Source of the DNA: Herpomyces periplanetae
Lineage: Eukaryota > Ascomycota > Laboulbeniomycetes > Herpomycetales > Herpomycetaceae
Assembly: GCA_009733715.1 (NCBI GenBank)
Contig: WMKJ01000059.1
Location: 19,106-83,105 of the forward strand
DNA: 64,000 nucleotides
Reading direction: 5' to 3'
Shown here: piece after piece, positions 23,571 to 35,976 of the stretch
Layout of the letters: the number at the start of each line of letters is the position of its first letter
Numbering within the stretch: the first letter of the stretch is position 1
Notes under the pieces: generated by a model
Database searches by the model: none
What the model saw: only the letters and a program-made list of their open reading frames with translations
What the model was told of the DNA's origin: nothing
Program-made: the position numbers and the translations under genes

Positions 23571-24871
23571 ATGATATTCTCTATATATCTGCTTTTCGCG
23601 ACCCAAACGTCGCCATCTATTTCGTTACATACTCTTTTATTCTCGTTATTTATATCACTTACATCTCTTATCTCACCCGTATCGGCCCAGTTGATCTCTA
23701 CCGCAACATGGAAAGGTCCCATGAACGCAATCACTTACGATGGTTGTTACTCTACTCCCGTACCCTTAATCGATCACGGCCCATACATATTTCAGACATC
23801 CGGCAACTGTCAACCTATATGTTATCAGCTAAGACAACCGGTCATGGGGCTGAGTGGTGGCTCAAATTGCTGGTGTGGACAACTTCGACCGCCCATCAAA
23901 GCTAGAATTGCTAATTCTAGTTGCGATACTCCCTGTAATGGCTATGACAAGGAAATATGTACGATTGCCCTAAACCTCTAATCACTGTTCTCTTAAACAA
24001 CCCATTTAACTAACTCTACATTTATATAGGCGGCGGAAAAAATTCGTGGTCAATCTACCTTACCGGGATTACGCGTAATAAGATTCCTCACTTAGTCTTC
24101 CCTTTACCGCAAATACTCCCCGACACCCCATCTCAATCATCTCCTTCCCCTTCACCGCTTCCTGCTCCATTACCATCCCCTTCGCCATCCTCGACATCTC
24201 CATCAGTCGATACTGATGATGAATCTTCGCCTGTATCATCTTCGCCCGTCCCTTCAAAACCGATTTCCCATCGTCCTAATAAACCTACCTCCCTACACGG
24301 AATCGGCACTACCCCAGCACCATCTTCAACCGTGTCAACCATGGTGATCACTAAAGCTTCCGTGGTTACCGTCGGCTCTACCGTTATATCCACAGTAGCC
24401 GTATCTGTATCTGTGCCTGTTACGGTACCTGTTACCCCAACAGGCTTGGAAATTGAAGAACCTCGTAGACCTGTTACCGCCGCTGCTAGATTATCCTCGA
24501 AAGCTAGTATAGCCGTTGGTGCCGTAGTCGGTGTTTCTGCATTAGCCGGAATTGTTCTCGGATCTTTCGTTTGGTTACAAAGAAGAAAAATGCGTTTATT
24601 ACAAGAAGAGTATAAGCAACAACAACAATTAGCTGCCGTCGCTGCTGCTGCAGCCGCTGGTGAAGATAGCAGTAGTAGTAACGGTCACGGAAAGGCTAGC
24701 TACGGTTATCTTAAGAGTATGAAGAGTGGTTTATCTCCAACATCATGTCTTGGAGATAGCCGATTAGATCATGCCACGGTCATGCAGAGGCGATTAAGTG
24801 ACGGTAGTATTGCTGATAATGAAGATTATTCACGAAGAATATTACGAGTTGCTAATCCAGATGATCGATAA
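23571..24871 (+). CDS. WSC-domain single-pass membrane protein
   Basis: The exons 23571-23958 and 24030-24871 encode 409 residues. The 71-bp intron (GTACGA donor, TAACTAAC branch, TATAG acceptor) interrupts a Cys codon inside the domain. The long N-terminus ends in a hydrophobic signal peptide with likely cleavage after Ala39. The WSC domain (about 55-140) has its eight cysteines, including the NCWCG centre, and the final CGG..SWSIYLTG. A Pro/Ser/Thr-rich stretch suited to O-mannosylation follows, then one membrane helix (about 288-312) closed by RRK and a cytosolic tail with a poly-Gln/Ala patch. This is the layout of Wsc cell-wall stress sensors that feed Rho1/PKC signalling, but the short tail leaves the signalling role as inference. 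Other WSC proteins bind glycans without signalling. Confidence 0.85.
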
Positions 24872-27800
24872 TTACGAATCAATGTGAGAACCTTTACCTT
24901 TTTATTGACTTCAATACTGTGATGCGTACATCGCCTTCACAGTTGTTCACATTTATATATACTATACGTGTATACATGTCTACGTGTTTGTGTACATGTA
25001 TGTTAAAACCTACCGATTTGGAATGGATTTTCGAGATGGAACGGGACGAAAAACGCGAACCAAGATTGGCGATGCGAGATGAGTTGTAGGGTAAGGCGAG
25101 TTCATGATTTGTGTGTGGTGAGCTGATCACTCGATACGTTTCCCCTTCTACCCCATTTTCATTCCATTAATGGCTGTTACCCATCCGTCAATGCCGAACA
25201 GTATTCTGCCAGTACGCCGTGGGCACAATACGCTTTTTTGAGTCAAATGTTCCCGTTTAATCCAGCTACTAACCGTTCTCTGTTTCTCCTTTTCATTATC
25301 GCCGTTGTCACCACCTTCACCACCACTATCATCATCTATTTACATTTTGTGTTCAAGAATTACCTGAATAATCAGCTGTCGCGATGAACTTGTCTTGGTT
25401 ACCTTTAACTTCTCCTCGCTTCCCTACGTGCGTGATAGCTAAAAAGCTGGTTTATTGGAAATGTGAAAAGAGCGGCAATGGCTTTGACCAAGTTTGTAAT
25501 TGATTCGGCGGCATTCACAATGTCTTTTTTCTGTCACTTTTTATCATTCTCACTGTTACCCCTTCCGTACCTAACCGTTCTTCATTTATCACCAGAATCT
25601 GAATGCTTCTTCTCTCATTTTGATAACAATTTACATAACCTACTTTCATAATTTCTCCGTTATTCCAACTCTGCAATTTATCGCCCACCTGACCAACCAA
25701 CCTGTTCGCGGTGTTAGTTCGCGCGTTATACCGTAACATCATCGGTTTACGTGAACTACTAATAACGCAGTTCGGCCGACTCTTTCACGTGTGCCGCAGA
25801 GTCGGGATGTTTCTTTTACGTGCGGTTTGCCTTTATTGGCGTATAGCGTGTAAGTTGCGTGTCATTTGTCGCGCTCTACCGTCCTGCGGAAACGCAATTT
25901 ATGCCGTTGGTATGCACATGTGATGGTTATATAGCATGAATATATTATCAAGGGTGTAATAGTTTGCTCGATTTCGTGAGTAGCTTCAAGCTCCCCTGAT
26001 GCTTGGATGTGTGCGTACTGGGCGATTTTTTCTTCCTTTTTGGGTTTGTTTTGCTTTTAAAAATTGCTTGATTAACAATGTGTTGTTATGCGTACGTCAG
26101 TGCGTAGATTAGTTAACTGCGATAGCGAAGAGTGCATTCGTGCATACAGACTAGCCCATTTTATCACCGTGTAGTGTACATTGGTCAAATTGCCGCTAAT
26201 ATTACGTTAAATTATTATAATTACTGTAGTACGCGCGCACGCTATCTCAATATTAAATTGATGTGAGTAGCAGTATGGTGAGCTAAGTTAAATTGTACGA
26301 GCAGAGTTGGGCAATTTTGTTATTGGAGGAGGCTAAATCGGTAAGGAAAGTGTGGGTGTGTATAGTTCACGCTTTAACGGCAGGGTAGTAAATGACAGTT
26401 AACGTGCGGATCCGCTACTTTAATGGCAGAGGACACGAATTAATATGTAGCGTATGAAAAGAGTGGATAAGATATGATCACCGGCGGGTAAAGTGGAAAC
26501 ATGTACTACACGCCAAAATCCAAGAACGCGCACGATTCCAATTTATTATACCATTTTAATTTAACCCACATAAGTAAAGACGAAAATTAAAATCAAATAT
26601 TCCCAATCAACATAAAATCACGAAGATCAGAAAAACATCATAGCTATCGAAAACTGGAACACGAGAATCACCATCAGTTCACGATGAAAAACTTTTCCAA
26701 GTTAAGCCCACATAACCAAAATTCCAACGCTGGATTAGTAATACAGCCCAAGCCACATCCGGCTTGGGATATGCATCGCCACACAGAAGACGAGAGGCAC
26801 GAGCCGAGGATATGTGGCGGTGCAAGAGTGAAAGAGAATCTTTTCGGGCCGTATAAGTGGGGTACGGGCCGAGATAAGCTGGAAGCGGAGAAATGAAAGT
26901 ACGAAGGAGGGGACAGTGCAGCACAGCCATCAAGGTAAACCAAAGTAAAGAGGGGATACAGCCACATGGTGTGGCGGACGGGGCGGAGAAACAATCGTCC
27001 ACGGTGTCAGGAGGGAGAAAGATCGTCGCGAGTTCCCACGAACGGGTTTAATGGATTGTAAACGGATCGACCAAAGTTATCATGATTAATTTTTTACTTA
27101 ACAAAAGGGAGAATTGTTCGTGATATTAAGCATTATCAAAGAAAGGGTAAGTTGATTAATACGAAATGTACTGATATACATAATTTATTATTACAGATTG
27201 ATTTTATCGTACGGTGAAAAATTGATTTATCTTGCTAACATTTAATCTTTACCATTTACGTGTGATCTAGCCGACAGACGTGTGAGCCCCGGATACTTCA
27301 ACTAATTGAAAGTGATATCGTGAAATATTCAACAAGTCAACTTACCTTATTCTGTTTCGTTAACTTGGGAACACAATTTCGACAAAATTTTTGCATGTTT
27401 TAGCGACTTCGCTCTCATATTTCATCAACTAGAATTTTGTCCTCATCATCCTTTTGACCCTTCGTTTTATCAAGTTCTATCTTACATCTCCGTGGTCAAC
27501 CTTCTTACCTCGCATTTCTATTATTTATAGCTTATATATACTCTTTCTTACCACCTTTCAAAGCTATAACGATATCCTATCTCTATCATTTACCCTACCT
27601 TAGCTCACCTCCACAAACCCGAACGCCAGTACGAGCACGAGCACGCCCCCTCCCTCGTACACCATCCACGAATCCGTACGCCTACTTACGCATGCATACA
27701 TGCATGCATACTTACCTGCTGGCTTGCTTTCACATCCTCGCAGATTATTTTACTCGTTCGCTAATTTGCCTAGACTTAAAATCATCGGCAACTGTCCACA

Positions 27801-28340
27801 AAGCATATAGGCTCGCAAAGGGTCACATTGACCAAAAAAACTTAATCTCTTATACTACTACCACGTCCAGCGTCATTTTGTTTCGTGATCTCCTACCATT
27901 AACATTTATCTTTGGCTACTTACCCTTTTACCGTATTATTTAGCGCGGAAACTTTTATCAAAAATCTACCTACTACACTCGTTACTGCATCATACTCACG
28001 CCACACCTTTTCGTTAACCCTTCAGCATACCCATCCGTTGACTCCTTATATCCATTAAGTGGTTCACGTTTAGCGTATGAGTTTAACAAACGTAAACGGG
28101 ATTTGCGAACCTGCCAATTTCGCGGGATTTCCGAATACTCAAACCACATTTTATACTTACTACAATCAACCGATTCTATTCAATAGTGAAAGGTAGTGTT
28201 AACGTTTATCACTACTATCTCCACTATCGTTATTTTCTAGGATTATTGATTGCGTGAAAGCTCCTAAATCAGCGTAAACTTGTGTGCGTGTGCTTGTGCT
28301 TGTGCATACCGGTTGAGTATCACTTAGGGTAAACGTGAAT
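24872..28340. other. Long spacer between the WSC gene and DHH1
   Basis: The 3.47 kb contains no gene I can support firmly. One 46-codon ATG frame with a membrane helix (25247-25387) is listed separately. Frames around 26674-27002 overlap on both strands and show no family resemblance. Minus-strand donor-like sites occur near 27350, 27510 and 27710, but the pieces between them do not join into a convincing protein. A GCATACATGCATGCATAC tract lies near 27691. The last kilobase is presumably the DHH1 promoter and leader. Confidence 0.4.
25247..25387 (+). CDS. Possible 46-residue single-pass membrane protein
   Basis: An ATG frame of 46 codons encodes a short polar N-terminus (MFPFNPATNRS), one hydrophobic segment at about 12-36, and a basic polar end (KNYLNNQLSR). 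The layout resembles small mitochondrial or ER membrane proteins but matches no family I can name. The local + strand is pyrimidine-rich, which by itself favours Phe/Leu/Ile/Thr codons, so chance is a real alternative. An upstream exon cannot be excluded because the frame stays open for 135 bp before the ATG. Confidence 0.2.
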   Translation: MFPFNPATNRSLFLLFIIAVVTTFTTTIIIYLHFVFKNYLNNQLSR

Positions 28341-30512
28341 ATGTCGGCGGATATTTCAGCGCAGTTAGCCAATATTTCGATCAGGTTTGTCCACGGATAA
28401 CGTTAAATTGAGGTGCATTTACTTACCGCGCTGGCTTAGCGATTCAAATCGGGGGTCGAATGGCCCGTACCAAAGTAACTTAGCGAGCTCTCAAAGCTCG
28501 GCTACGAGAAGTGGGAATTTAGACAATTGGAAAGCCAACGTGGTTCGCCCTGCTAAAGATTTACGCCCTCAGACTGAGGTAAGCTACGCCCTGTATAATA
28601 TGCCACTTACTTGCTCTGCACATACTAAGTTAATTACCGCTACACCCGTGTGCGGCCTTTATGTTTCAATGTATAGGATATTACTGCTACAAAAGGGTTG
28701 GACTTTGAGGACTTTTTCATCCGTCGGGAACTCATGATGGGAATTTTCGAAGCCGGTTTCGAAAAACCATCTCCCATCCAAGAGGAAGCAATTCCAGTAG
28801 CTTTAACAGGTCGTGATATACTTGCGCGCGCAAAAAATGGAACAGGCAAAACAGCTGCTTACGTGATACCAGCTTTAGAGCGAACAGATGGACGATATTC
28901 GCATATTCAAGCATTAATTTTGGTTCCCACGCGAGAGCTAGCCATGCAAACGTCTCAAGTGTGTCGAACCTTAGGGAAATATTTGAACCTTAACGTAATG
29001 GTTAGTACAGGTGGTACAGGACTTCGCGACGATATTATAAGGTTGAACGAACCCGTTCACATTCTGGTGGGAACTCCGGGGAGAATTTTAGATTTAGCGT
29101 ACAAAGGTGTTGCTGATTTGTCGAAATGCGCCACATTTATCATGGACGAAGCGGATAAGTTGTTATCACCAGAATTTACACCAGTTATCGAACAATTGCT
29201 TTCATTTCATCCACCTCTTCGCCAGGTGATGCTCTTCAGCGCTACTTTTCCCCTGGTAGTAAAGAGCTTCAAGGATAAACATATGAAATCACCGTTTGAA
29301 ATTAACTTGATGGATGAACTTACACTACGAGGTATTACCCAGTATTACGCTTTTGTAGAAGAGAAGCAAAAAGTTCACTGCCTGAATACACTCTTCAGTC
29401 GATTGAAAATTAACCAGTCCATAATATTTTGTAACTCTACAAATCGGGTTGAACTGTTAGCAAAGAAAATAACAGAGTTGGGTTACTCGTGCTTCTACTC
29501 GCATGCGCGGATGCAGCAGAATGCGCGTAATCGAGTATTTCATGATTTTCGGAGAGGTATATGCCGAAATTTGGTGTGTTCGGATTTATTGACCCGTGGA
29601 ATTGATATTCAAGCTGTTAATGTTGTTATTAACTTTGACTTCCCAAAGAATGCGGAAACTTATCTTCATCGAATTGGTCGGTCAGGGAGATACGGACATC
29701 TGGGACTTGCGATTAATTTGATCAATTGGGATGATCGGTTTAACCTGTATAGGATTGAGCAAGAATTGGGAACGGAAATACAGCCTATTCCTGCCGTAAT
29801 TGAGAAGCGACTTTACGTGTACGATAACCCCGAATCCATTCCTCGCGCTGGTGGACCAACGACGACAAGTGGCGGTGGTGCTAATGCGACAAAGTCTGGT
29901 CAAGTTGATGCAACAGCGACGGGCGCGACTAGTGGAGGAGGTTCTCGTGGTGTTAGTGGAGTTAAGAATCCCGGTAATGTTGAGAACGGTGGTAGTGGTA
30001 CAACTGGCGGTGGTAAATCTGTATCGGGAGGTGGATTAGGGTCTAATTCAGGGAATGATGGAATATCAGAAAAATCGACAACGGCTGGAACAGCTAGTAT
30101 GAATACTACAGCCACAATTTCCGGAGGACATGAAGGTGTTACAAAAAGCAACTCTAGAAAACGGGGTGGAAATGCACCCGACGTAAACGGTGGTGGTGGC
30201 AATGGAAGTTTAGGTGATGCCGCAGGTGTTGGCAATGGTAATGTTACGGGAAATCGGAGTAGCGGAACGGGTCGAGAGCGGAATTCACAGACATCAAATC
30301 AAACAGGTAGTGGAGGTTATCATCAAAATCATGGGCATAATCGTGGTCATGGTCATAATCACGGGCATGGTCATGCACATGGGTATGGCCATGCCCATGG
30401 CCATGGAAATCATCGTCGTGGTGGAGGTGGTGGAGGGCGTCAAGGACACAGCGGTGGTGGTGGTGGTGGCGGTGACATTGAAACAGCAAGTACAAATCGA
30501 GTTGTTAGATGA
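28341..30512 (+). CDS. dhh1: DEAD-box RNA helicase Dhh1/DDX6
   Basis: Dhh1 represses translation and promotes decapping in P-bodies. The exons 28341-28384, 28440-28578 and 28677-30512 encode 672 residues. The introns are 55 and 98 bp; the first codons MSADISAQL sit in a 44-nt exon. After [16 protein letters not shown] the core shows the Q motif (FEKPSPIQ), [30 protein letters not shown] and HRIGRSGR, with DDX6-typical [12 protein letters not shown]. The core ends near residue 446. The remaining 226 residues are low complexity, mostly Gly/Ser/Thr/Asn, ending in a His-Gly repeat (about 609-645) and poly-Gly. Known Dhh1 proteins also have disordered tails (Gln/Pro-rich in yeast), so the His/Gly composition is the unusual part. 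The tail sits on DNA that also reads in other frames, so those frames are shadows. Confidence 0.94.
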
Positions 30513-31856
30513 TCAAGTTTTACAACGGTTGTGAAAGAGCAATTGGAGGTGTTTGGGGTTGAGTATAAGTGCTAGCACACCAATCTACGTCGGTGAGATT
30601 AAGGTTAAGTAAAAAAAATACCGGTTCTGGTACTACTAATAATTCGATTATGTATCGAGAACCGTTCAGCCAATGGAAGTGAGTTTTCCGATTCGATGTG
30701 AGATATTTCAAGTGTTATTATATTGATACCTTTGTCAAGACGAGACAGAGCACGGTGAATATGCATGAATGTATCTTATAGATCAAGTGTTTGAGTCGGT
30801 ATGAAAAAAAAGCTCATTTCCATGACAATCCATTTATACCATTAACCCATTTGAGTAGATCAAGTTTATTGGGTAAGTAAGTAAGAATGTTTCCAATAGA
30901 TTTAATCTTATATAGAATAAATGGTTTACTTTATAATGAACCATAAGCCCTAAATTTTCAAAGTAATATCCTTCTACGCTCATCTAGACCTCGTCCTCCC
31001 TCTCTCCACTCAAACATTTCCCAATTCGGAAAAAACCGCCGAAGCACGTGACCCACGAGGGATGTCACATGGGCGAACTGGAGGCGTCGCTTACAGGGAG
31101 ATTTGTTTTTCCCTGTTCCGGGGGGTTGGCGCGTTAAAGGTTTGGGAGGCGGAGACGTCAAGAAAGTTTTCAAGTTAAATATTTATACATTTTGTATAAA
31201 ATAATTCTTCAACAGCAAGAGTTTTTTCTTTGCGTACTTTTTTCACTTGAAGGAATTTTTTTTGAGCAGTCATTCTCGAAAATTTTTAATGTTAAGTATA
31301 CACGTGAATATAGCTGTGGTGTACACGATTTAGTCACCGTTTTTTTCCGGGGGTTTAAGCTTAAGCGCACACGCGCTTGCGTGCCTGCACGTTCACAAGT
31401 GGCGTTTGCGAGAGTGGGTTAACAATTTGGTTACGTTTGGCTGAATGGTTTGGCGAATATCGGTGGCGCCAAAGAGAGTGATGGTCAAGGGATATTTAGC
31501 GTGAGATTTAAAACTTGACGTATACACATTTATCGTTGGTGCAGTAGTGGTAGCAGTCGTGCGTACATTTAGGCTGTGTGCGTGTGTACGGTTACGTTGA
31601 TTGTATCGTGTGTCAGTCACGTTGAACGTGCGTTGGGAAACGCGTGAGTACGCCCCCCAAGGGGGTGAGGGTATCTACGTAAGTAATGTACATTTATATG
31701 TTCGTATTGCATTTTACAGGCGTGGATTCAGACTTGAATATCGGTTTGGGTTTACCCATGTGTACGTTTATGTGAAAGTATGTATACGTGTATGCTCATA
31801 CGCGTGCATTCGTCTGTCTACGTCTCTGTGTGTATTGGTATGTACGTGTGTGTGTG

Positions 31857-31888
<32 letters not shown>

Positions 31889-32319
31889 CGTGTGTGTATG
31901 TGTATGTAAGTGTGTGTGTATGTGTGTACATGCTTTTGAACTGTTCTTCCCCACCCCCATATCCCCCAACCATCATCTCTTGATCACGTTACACTCGCTC
32001 ACACATACTTTTACATTCCTTTTAGCACTCGTGTCCGTAACGGCAAAACTCGGCGTAGTAACGATATTGATTCTAATTCAATCCTAAACAGATCCGCCAA
32101 AGGGAACTTATCTGTCGTATTCACTATACCTTAATTATCACGTATACACTTCATCCAATATTCTCCTACCGCTACCGTGTAATCGGTATCATAATTCAGT
32201 GTAGAATGCTGCTATCGGGAAACATTTCGGTTTCGCATTCACTATTGACAACCTAATTTGGCGAAATATTGTCAAAAAGTTTACTTATTAGCCGAGTCCA
32301 CCACCGGCCAACCGTTAAA
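30513..32319. other. Spacer DHH1-importin with a TG microsatellite
   Basis: The 1.8 kb holds the DHH1 3' flank and the importin promoter and leader. A near match to the 10-mer (AGACGAGACA) lies at 30738-30747 and CACGTG at 31045-31050. From 31601 the + strand is rich in GTGT/CGTGTA and passes into a TG tract at 31845-31928. Frames over this tract encode only Val/Cys repeats and are discounted. Confidence 0.45.
31845..31928 (+). repeat. (TG)n dinucleotide tract
   Basis: About 85 bp of TG repeat with single CG, TA and AA interruptions, 390 bp upstream of the importin start. Alternating purine-pyrimidine DNA of this kind can adopt Z-form; no role is shown. Confidence 0.8.
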
Positions 32320-35300
32320 ATGGACTTCACAACTTCCTCCGCATCCATGTCATCTCAACCTACGGCACTTCCAACTAAGGACGTTCTAGAATTACTACAG
32401 TTATTATACGCTTTACAAAGCCCGGATAATGATACGCGTACTCGTGCCGAATCATCACTCATTGCTAACTGGTTCAAACTTCGCCCTGCCGATATGTTTA
32501 TGGGATTATCTGAACTAATGAACCATTGTGCAGATCGTGCCATACGTTGTTTCTGCGCAGTATTGTTCCGTCGTTTCGCCAGCAAAAGTTTTCCCTTGGA
32601 TGAATCGGCAAACAATGGTCCCGCTAACGGGGGATCAGATACGCCGTCGGCAGCGGCGGCGACGACGACGACTAATAATGGCCTAAATGTAAACGTTAGC
32701 ACTAGCAGTGGTGGTGTAACGAAAGAAGTATTTTTTTGCTTAGGGGAAGCCCAACGACGAGCTATCGAAACGCAACTATTAAGCGCTCTTCAGAATGCCC
32801 CCGATTCAAAAGTCAGTCGGAAAATTAGTGATGCTATAGCAGAGGTAGCACGTCAACACGGCGAATACGGATCTAATTGGAGTGAACTATTATCCGCACT
32901 CTTTCAAGCAAGTCGTTCAAATGATCCTGTTAAACGTGAAAGTGCATTTTGTATATTTTCAGCTTCCCCAAAAATTATTGAACGACAACACGAAAATGCC
33001 GTTTTAGAAGCCTTTTCTCACGCTTTATCCGATGAGGTTGTCGGAGTACGTTTAGCAGCTTTAGAAGCCTTTTCTTCCTTCATACGATCTATTCGGCGAA
33101 AGTCTCGCTCGAAATATTTTGGATTGTTACCCGATTTACTTAACATATTACCTCCGTTGAAAGATTCATGCGAATCGGAGCAACTTTCAACGGCATTTAT
33201 TTCATTGATTGATTTAGCCGAAGTGGTACCAAAAATGTTTACTTCATTGTTTAGCAATTTACTCACATTCTGCGTGTCTATTATTCAAGATAAGCAACTT
33301 GACGATAGAACACGACAAAATGCCATGGAACTAATGACTACGTTTGTCGAATCTGCGCCTCAGATGTGCAAACGGGATGAAAATTATACCCAAGAAATGG
33401 TGACCCAATGTTTATCCTTTATGACAGATTTAGCACCGGATGATGACGATGCTCGGGAGTGGAATGCGGTAGACGATTTAGACTCAGAGGACAGTGATGC
33501 TAATCATGTTGCAGGAGAGCAGTGTATGGATCGACTAGCTTCTAGATTAGGTGGTGAAGTAGTTTTACCACCGACATTTAACTGGTTACCTCGTATGATG
33601 AGCTCATCGGCATGGAGGGACCGTCATGCATCTTTAATGACAATATCCGCCATATGTGAAGGATGCCGAGATTTGATGGTTGATGAGCTGGATAAAGTGT
33701 TACAATTGGTTTTACCTGCTTTACAAGATCCTCATCCCAGGGTACGTTGGGCAGCATGTAATGCTTTAGGTCAAATGAGCACGGATTTTGCCGGTACTAT
33801 ACAGACCAAGTATCATCATATTATATTACCTGCTTTAATACCCATATTACAGGCTGAAGAACCCCGGATACAAGCTCATGCTGCAGCGGCTTTGGTTAAC
33901 TTTTCGGAAGATGCCGAAAAAAGTATTTTATCACCATATTTGGATTCGTTGATATCTCAATTGTTGAATTTATTACGAAGTCCAAAAAAGTACGTACAAG
34001 AACAAGCATTATCGACAATTGCAACTGTAGCGGACTCAGCTGAGCTAGCTTTTACAAAATATTATTCAATGCTTATGCCACTATTAATCAACGTTCTTGA
34101 GAATGAAGTCAATCCAGAATGCCGAGGGATCCGTGCCAAAGCTATGGAATGTGCTACATTGATTGCTTTAGCGGTTCAAAAGGAGAGATTGGGAAGTGAT
34201 ATTGAAGTTATATTTCGCATACTTTGTTCAACACAAAGTTCCGTTAATGAACCCGATGATCCCCAGTTAATCTATTTATTACATTCATGGGCTAGAATGT
34301 GTCGAATTTTGGGTAAGGAGTTTCTACCATATATGTGTTATGCAATGCCACCATTATTCGAAATGGCAAGTTCGGGAGCTAGCATACAATATTTTGAGGA
34401 TAAAGATGAGATAAACGGGTTAGATCAAGAGGACGGATGGGATTTCATGCCTCTTAAGGGGCAGTATATTGGAATTAACACTAGTGCATTAGATGATAAG
34501 TGTGTAGCGATTGAGTTGTTAGTCGTGTACGCACAAACGCTCGATGAGGATTTTGCTCCGTATGTGGAAGAAATCTTGAAGTGTATCGTTTTACCGGGAT
34601 TATCCATGTATATCAGTGAACCAGTGCGAACATCATCAGCTCGGTGTTTACCGTATTTGCTGAATTCTTATAGAAAGGCATATTTTAACGCGGGAGATGA
34701 ATCACGTACTAAAGTGTATAGGATTTGGGATAGTATTTTGGGAAGTTTGTTCGAGGCTTTACTCAGTGAACCAGCGATTGATACATTGGCATTAATGTTT
34801 CAATGCTTTTATGAGTGCTTGGAATTGATGGGGAAAGATTGTTTAAATGATGAGCAAATGAATCGGTTTATTGATACGGTTAAGTTTGTTCTTGACTTGT
34901 ACCTTAAACGATTTGATGAGCGTCAAAAGGAAATGGAGGATCTTGATGAGTTAGATGATAATACGGAATACCAACATGATATTGAGGATGATCATGCACT
35001 GTTATCCGATATGAATAAAGCCTTTCACATTATCTTTAAGAATATGGGTAATCGATTTCTTCCGTATTGGGAACGACTTATACCGATATATGATCAATTT
35101 GCTAAAGCACCTGGTGAACCGACCCAACGTCAATGGTCAGTTTGTCTCTATGATGATGTTTTGGAATTTTGTCCGGATAAGGCAATTGATTATCATCGTT
35201 ATATTATTCCTGCAATTATTTCAGGGTTAAGGGATACAGATGCGGGAAATCGACAAGCTGCAGCGTATGGTGTTGGAATGGCAAGTTTGTTGAACGGGGT

Positions 35301-35976
35301 AATTTGGCAAGATTTTGTCGCGGGGTGTTTACAGGATTTGTTTCTTATATGTCAACATTCTCAGGCTCGACATGAAGAACATGTTTATGCTACGGAAAAT
35401 GCTTGTGCAAGTATTGCAAAAATTCTCAAGTTTAATGGATCAAAACTTCCGGATCCTCAGCGTGTTGTGGATGAATGGTTAACGACGTTACCAATATTAC
35501 ATGACGATGAAGCTGCTCCATACGCTTATACATTTTTGGCGGATCTTATTGAATCTCACAACCAGTCTGTATGGTCATCTCAGCGCGCGCTTCAATGTTT
35601 TATGTGGGTAGTTCAGGCATTACATGAGCAATCACTGCCTACTCTATCAGCTTCTACAAAATCCCCGAATGATAATAATCGTAATGAAGTTGATGATGTT
35701 GATATGAATGGGTTGGAGGACGTTTCTACGTTGAATTCCGTAAAATGGGCTGGTGTTACGACCGACAATGCTACAACAGTATCAAAGTCTTCATTAGAAT
35801 CCAACCACAACACCATTAAGTCTACTGCATTTGAGAAGAATCAGACTGTAACAAGGAGGGTTGTTCAAGCGGTGCGAACTCTTTTGTCCGAAATGGGCGT
35901 ATCTATTGATGAATTATTTAATACCTTACACGATGATATGAAGCATTCCGTCCAAGCCTACTTTTATGAATGTTGA
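32320..35976 (+). CDS. kap121: Karyopherin beta, Kap121/Pse1/importin-5 type
   Basis: This is a nuclear import receptor for ribosomal proteins and other cargo, made of HEAT repeats. The 1218-residue frame has no introns. The longer frame opens at a TTG (32269); the ATG at 32320 follows AAA and is chosen. Seen are the importin-beta N-terminal segment (DNDTRTRAESSL), the HEAT block around LPALQDPHPRVRWAACNALGQM with PRIQAHAAAALVNF, the acidic loop before WNAVDDLD, and the family phrase EDGWDFMPLKGQYIGINTSALDDK, which separates Kap121/IPO5 from Kap123/IPO4. A low-complexity insert (Ala/Thr/Asn/Gly, about residues 90-125) breaks the first HEAT repeats. The usual length is 1090-1100; this insert and a Ser/Asn/Asp-rich stretch near the C-terminus explain the excess. 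Confidence 0.92.
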   Translation: MDFTTSSASMSSQPTALPTKDVLELLQLLYALQSPDNDTRTRAESSLIANWFKLRPADMFMGLSELMNHCADRAIRCFCAVLFRRFASKSFPLDESANNGPANGGSDTPSAAAATTTTNNGLNVNVSTSSGGVTKEVFFCLGEAQRRAIETQLLSALQNAPDSKVSRKISDAIAEVARQHGEYGSNWSELLSALFQASRSNDPVKRESAFCIFSASPKIIERQHENAVLEAFSHALSDEVVGVRLAALEAFSSFIRSIRRKSRSKYFGLLPDLLNILPPLKDSCESEQLSTAFISLIDLAEVVPKMFTSLFSNLLTFCVSIIQDKQLDDRTRQNAMELMTTFVESAPQMCKRDENYTQEMVTQCLSFMTDLAPDDDDAREWNAVDDLDSEDSDANHVAGEQCMDRLASRLGGEVVLPPTFNWLPRMMSSSAWRDRHASLMTISAICEGCRDLMVDELDKVLQLVLPALQDPHPRVRWAACNALGQMSTDFAGTIQTKYHHIILPALIPILQAEEPRIQAHAAAALVNFSEDAEKSILSPYLDSLISQLLNLLRSPKKYVQEQALSTIATVADSAELAFTKYYSMLMPLLINVLENEVNPECRGIRAKAMECATLIALAVQKERLGSDIEVIFRILCSTQSSVNEPDDPQLIYLLHSWARMCRILGKEFLPYMCYAMPPLFEMASSGASIQYFEDKDEINGLDQEDGWDFMPLKGQYIGINTSALDDKCVAIELLVVYAQTLDEDFAPYVEEILKCIVLPGLSMYISEPVRTSSARCLPYLLNSYRKAYFNAGDESRTKVYRIWDSILGSLFEALLSEPAIDTLALMFQCFYECLELMGKDCLNDEQMNRFIDTVKFVLDLYLKRFDERQKEMEDLDELDDNTEYQHDIEDDHALLSDMNKAFHIIFKNMGNRFLPYWERLIPIYDQFAKAPGEPTQRQWSVCLYDDVLEFCPDKAIDYHRYIIPAIISGLRDTDAGNRQAAAYGVGMASLLNGVIWQDFVAGCLQDLFLICQHSQARHEEHVYATENACASIAKILKFNGSKLPDPQRVVDEWLTTLPILHDDEAAPYAYTFLADLIESHNQSVWSSQRALQCFMWVVQALHEQSLPTLSASTKSPNDNNRNEVDDVDMNGLEDVSTLNSVKWAGVTTDNATTVSKSSLESNHNTIKSTAFEKNQTVTRRVVQAVRTLLSEMGVSIDELFNTLHDDMKHSVQAYFYEC

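Noticed and set aside
26674-27002. Overlapping frames on both strands
   Set aside because: Three frames compete, none resembles a known protein and no splice signals support one of them.
27340-27720. Possible minus-strand multi-exon gene from several GTAAG donors
   Set aside because: Pieces between the donor-like sites contain stops and do not join into a continuous protein-like frame.
30214-30534. Met/Val-rich plus frame and His-rich minus frame over the DHH1 tail
   Set aside because: They are other-frame readings of the Gly/His codon repeats of DHH1.
31601-32087. Val/Cys repeat frames
   Set aside because: They encode only the TG dinucleotide tract.
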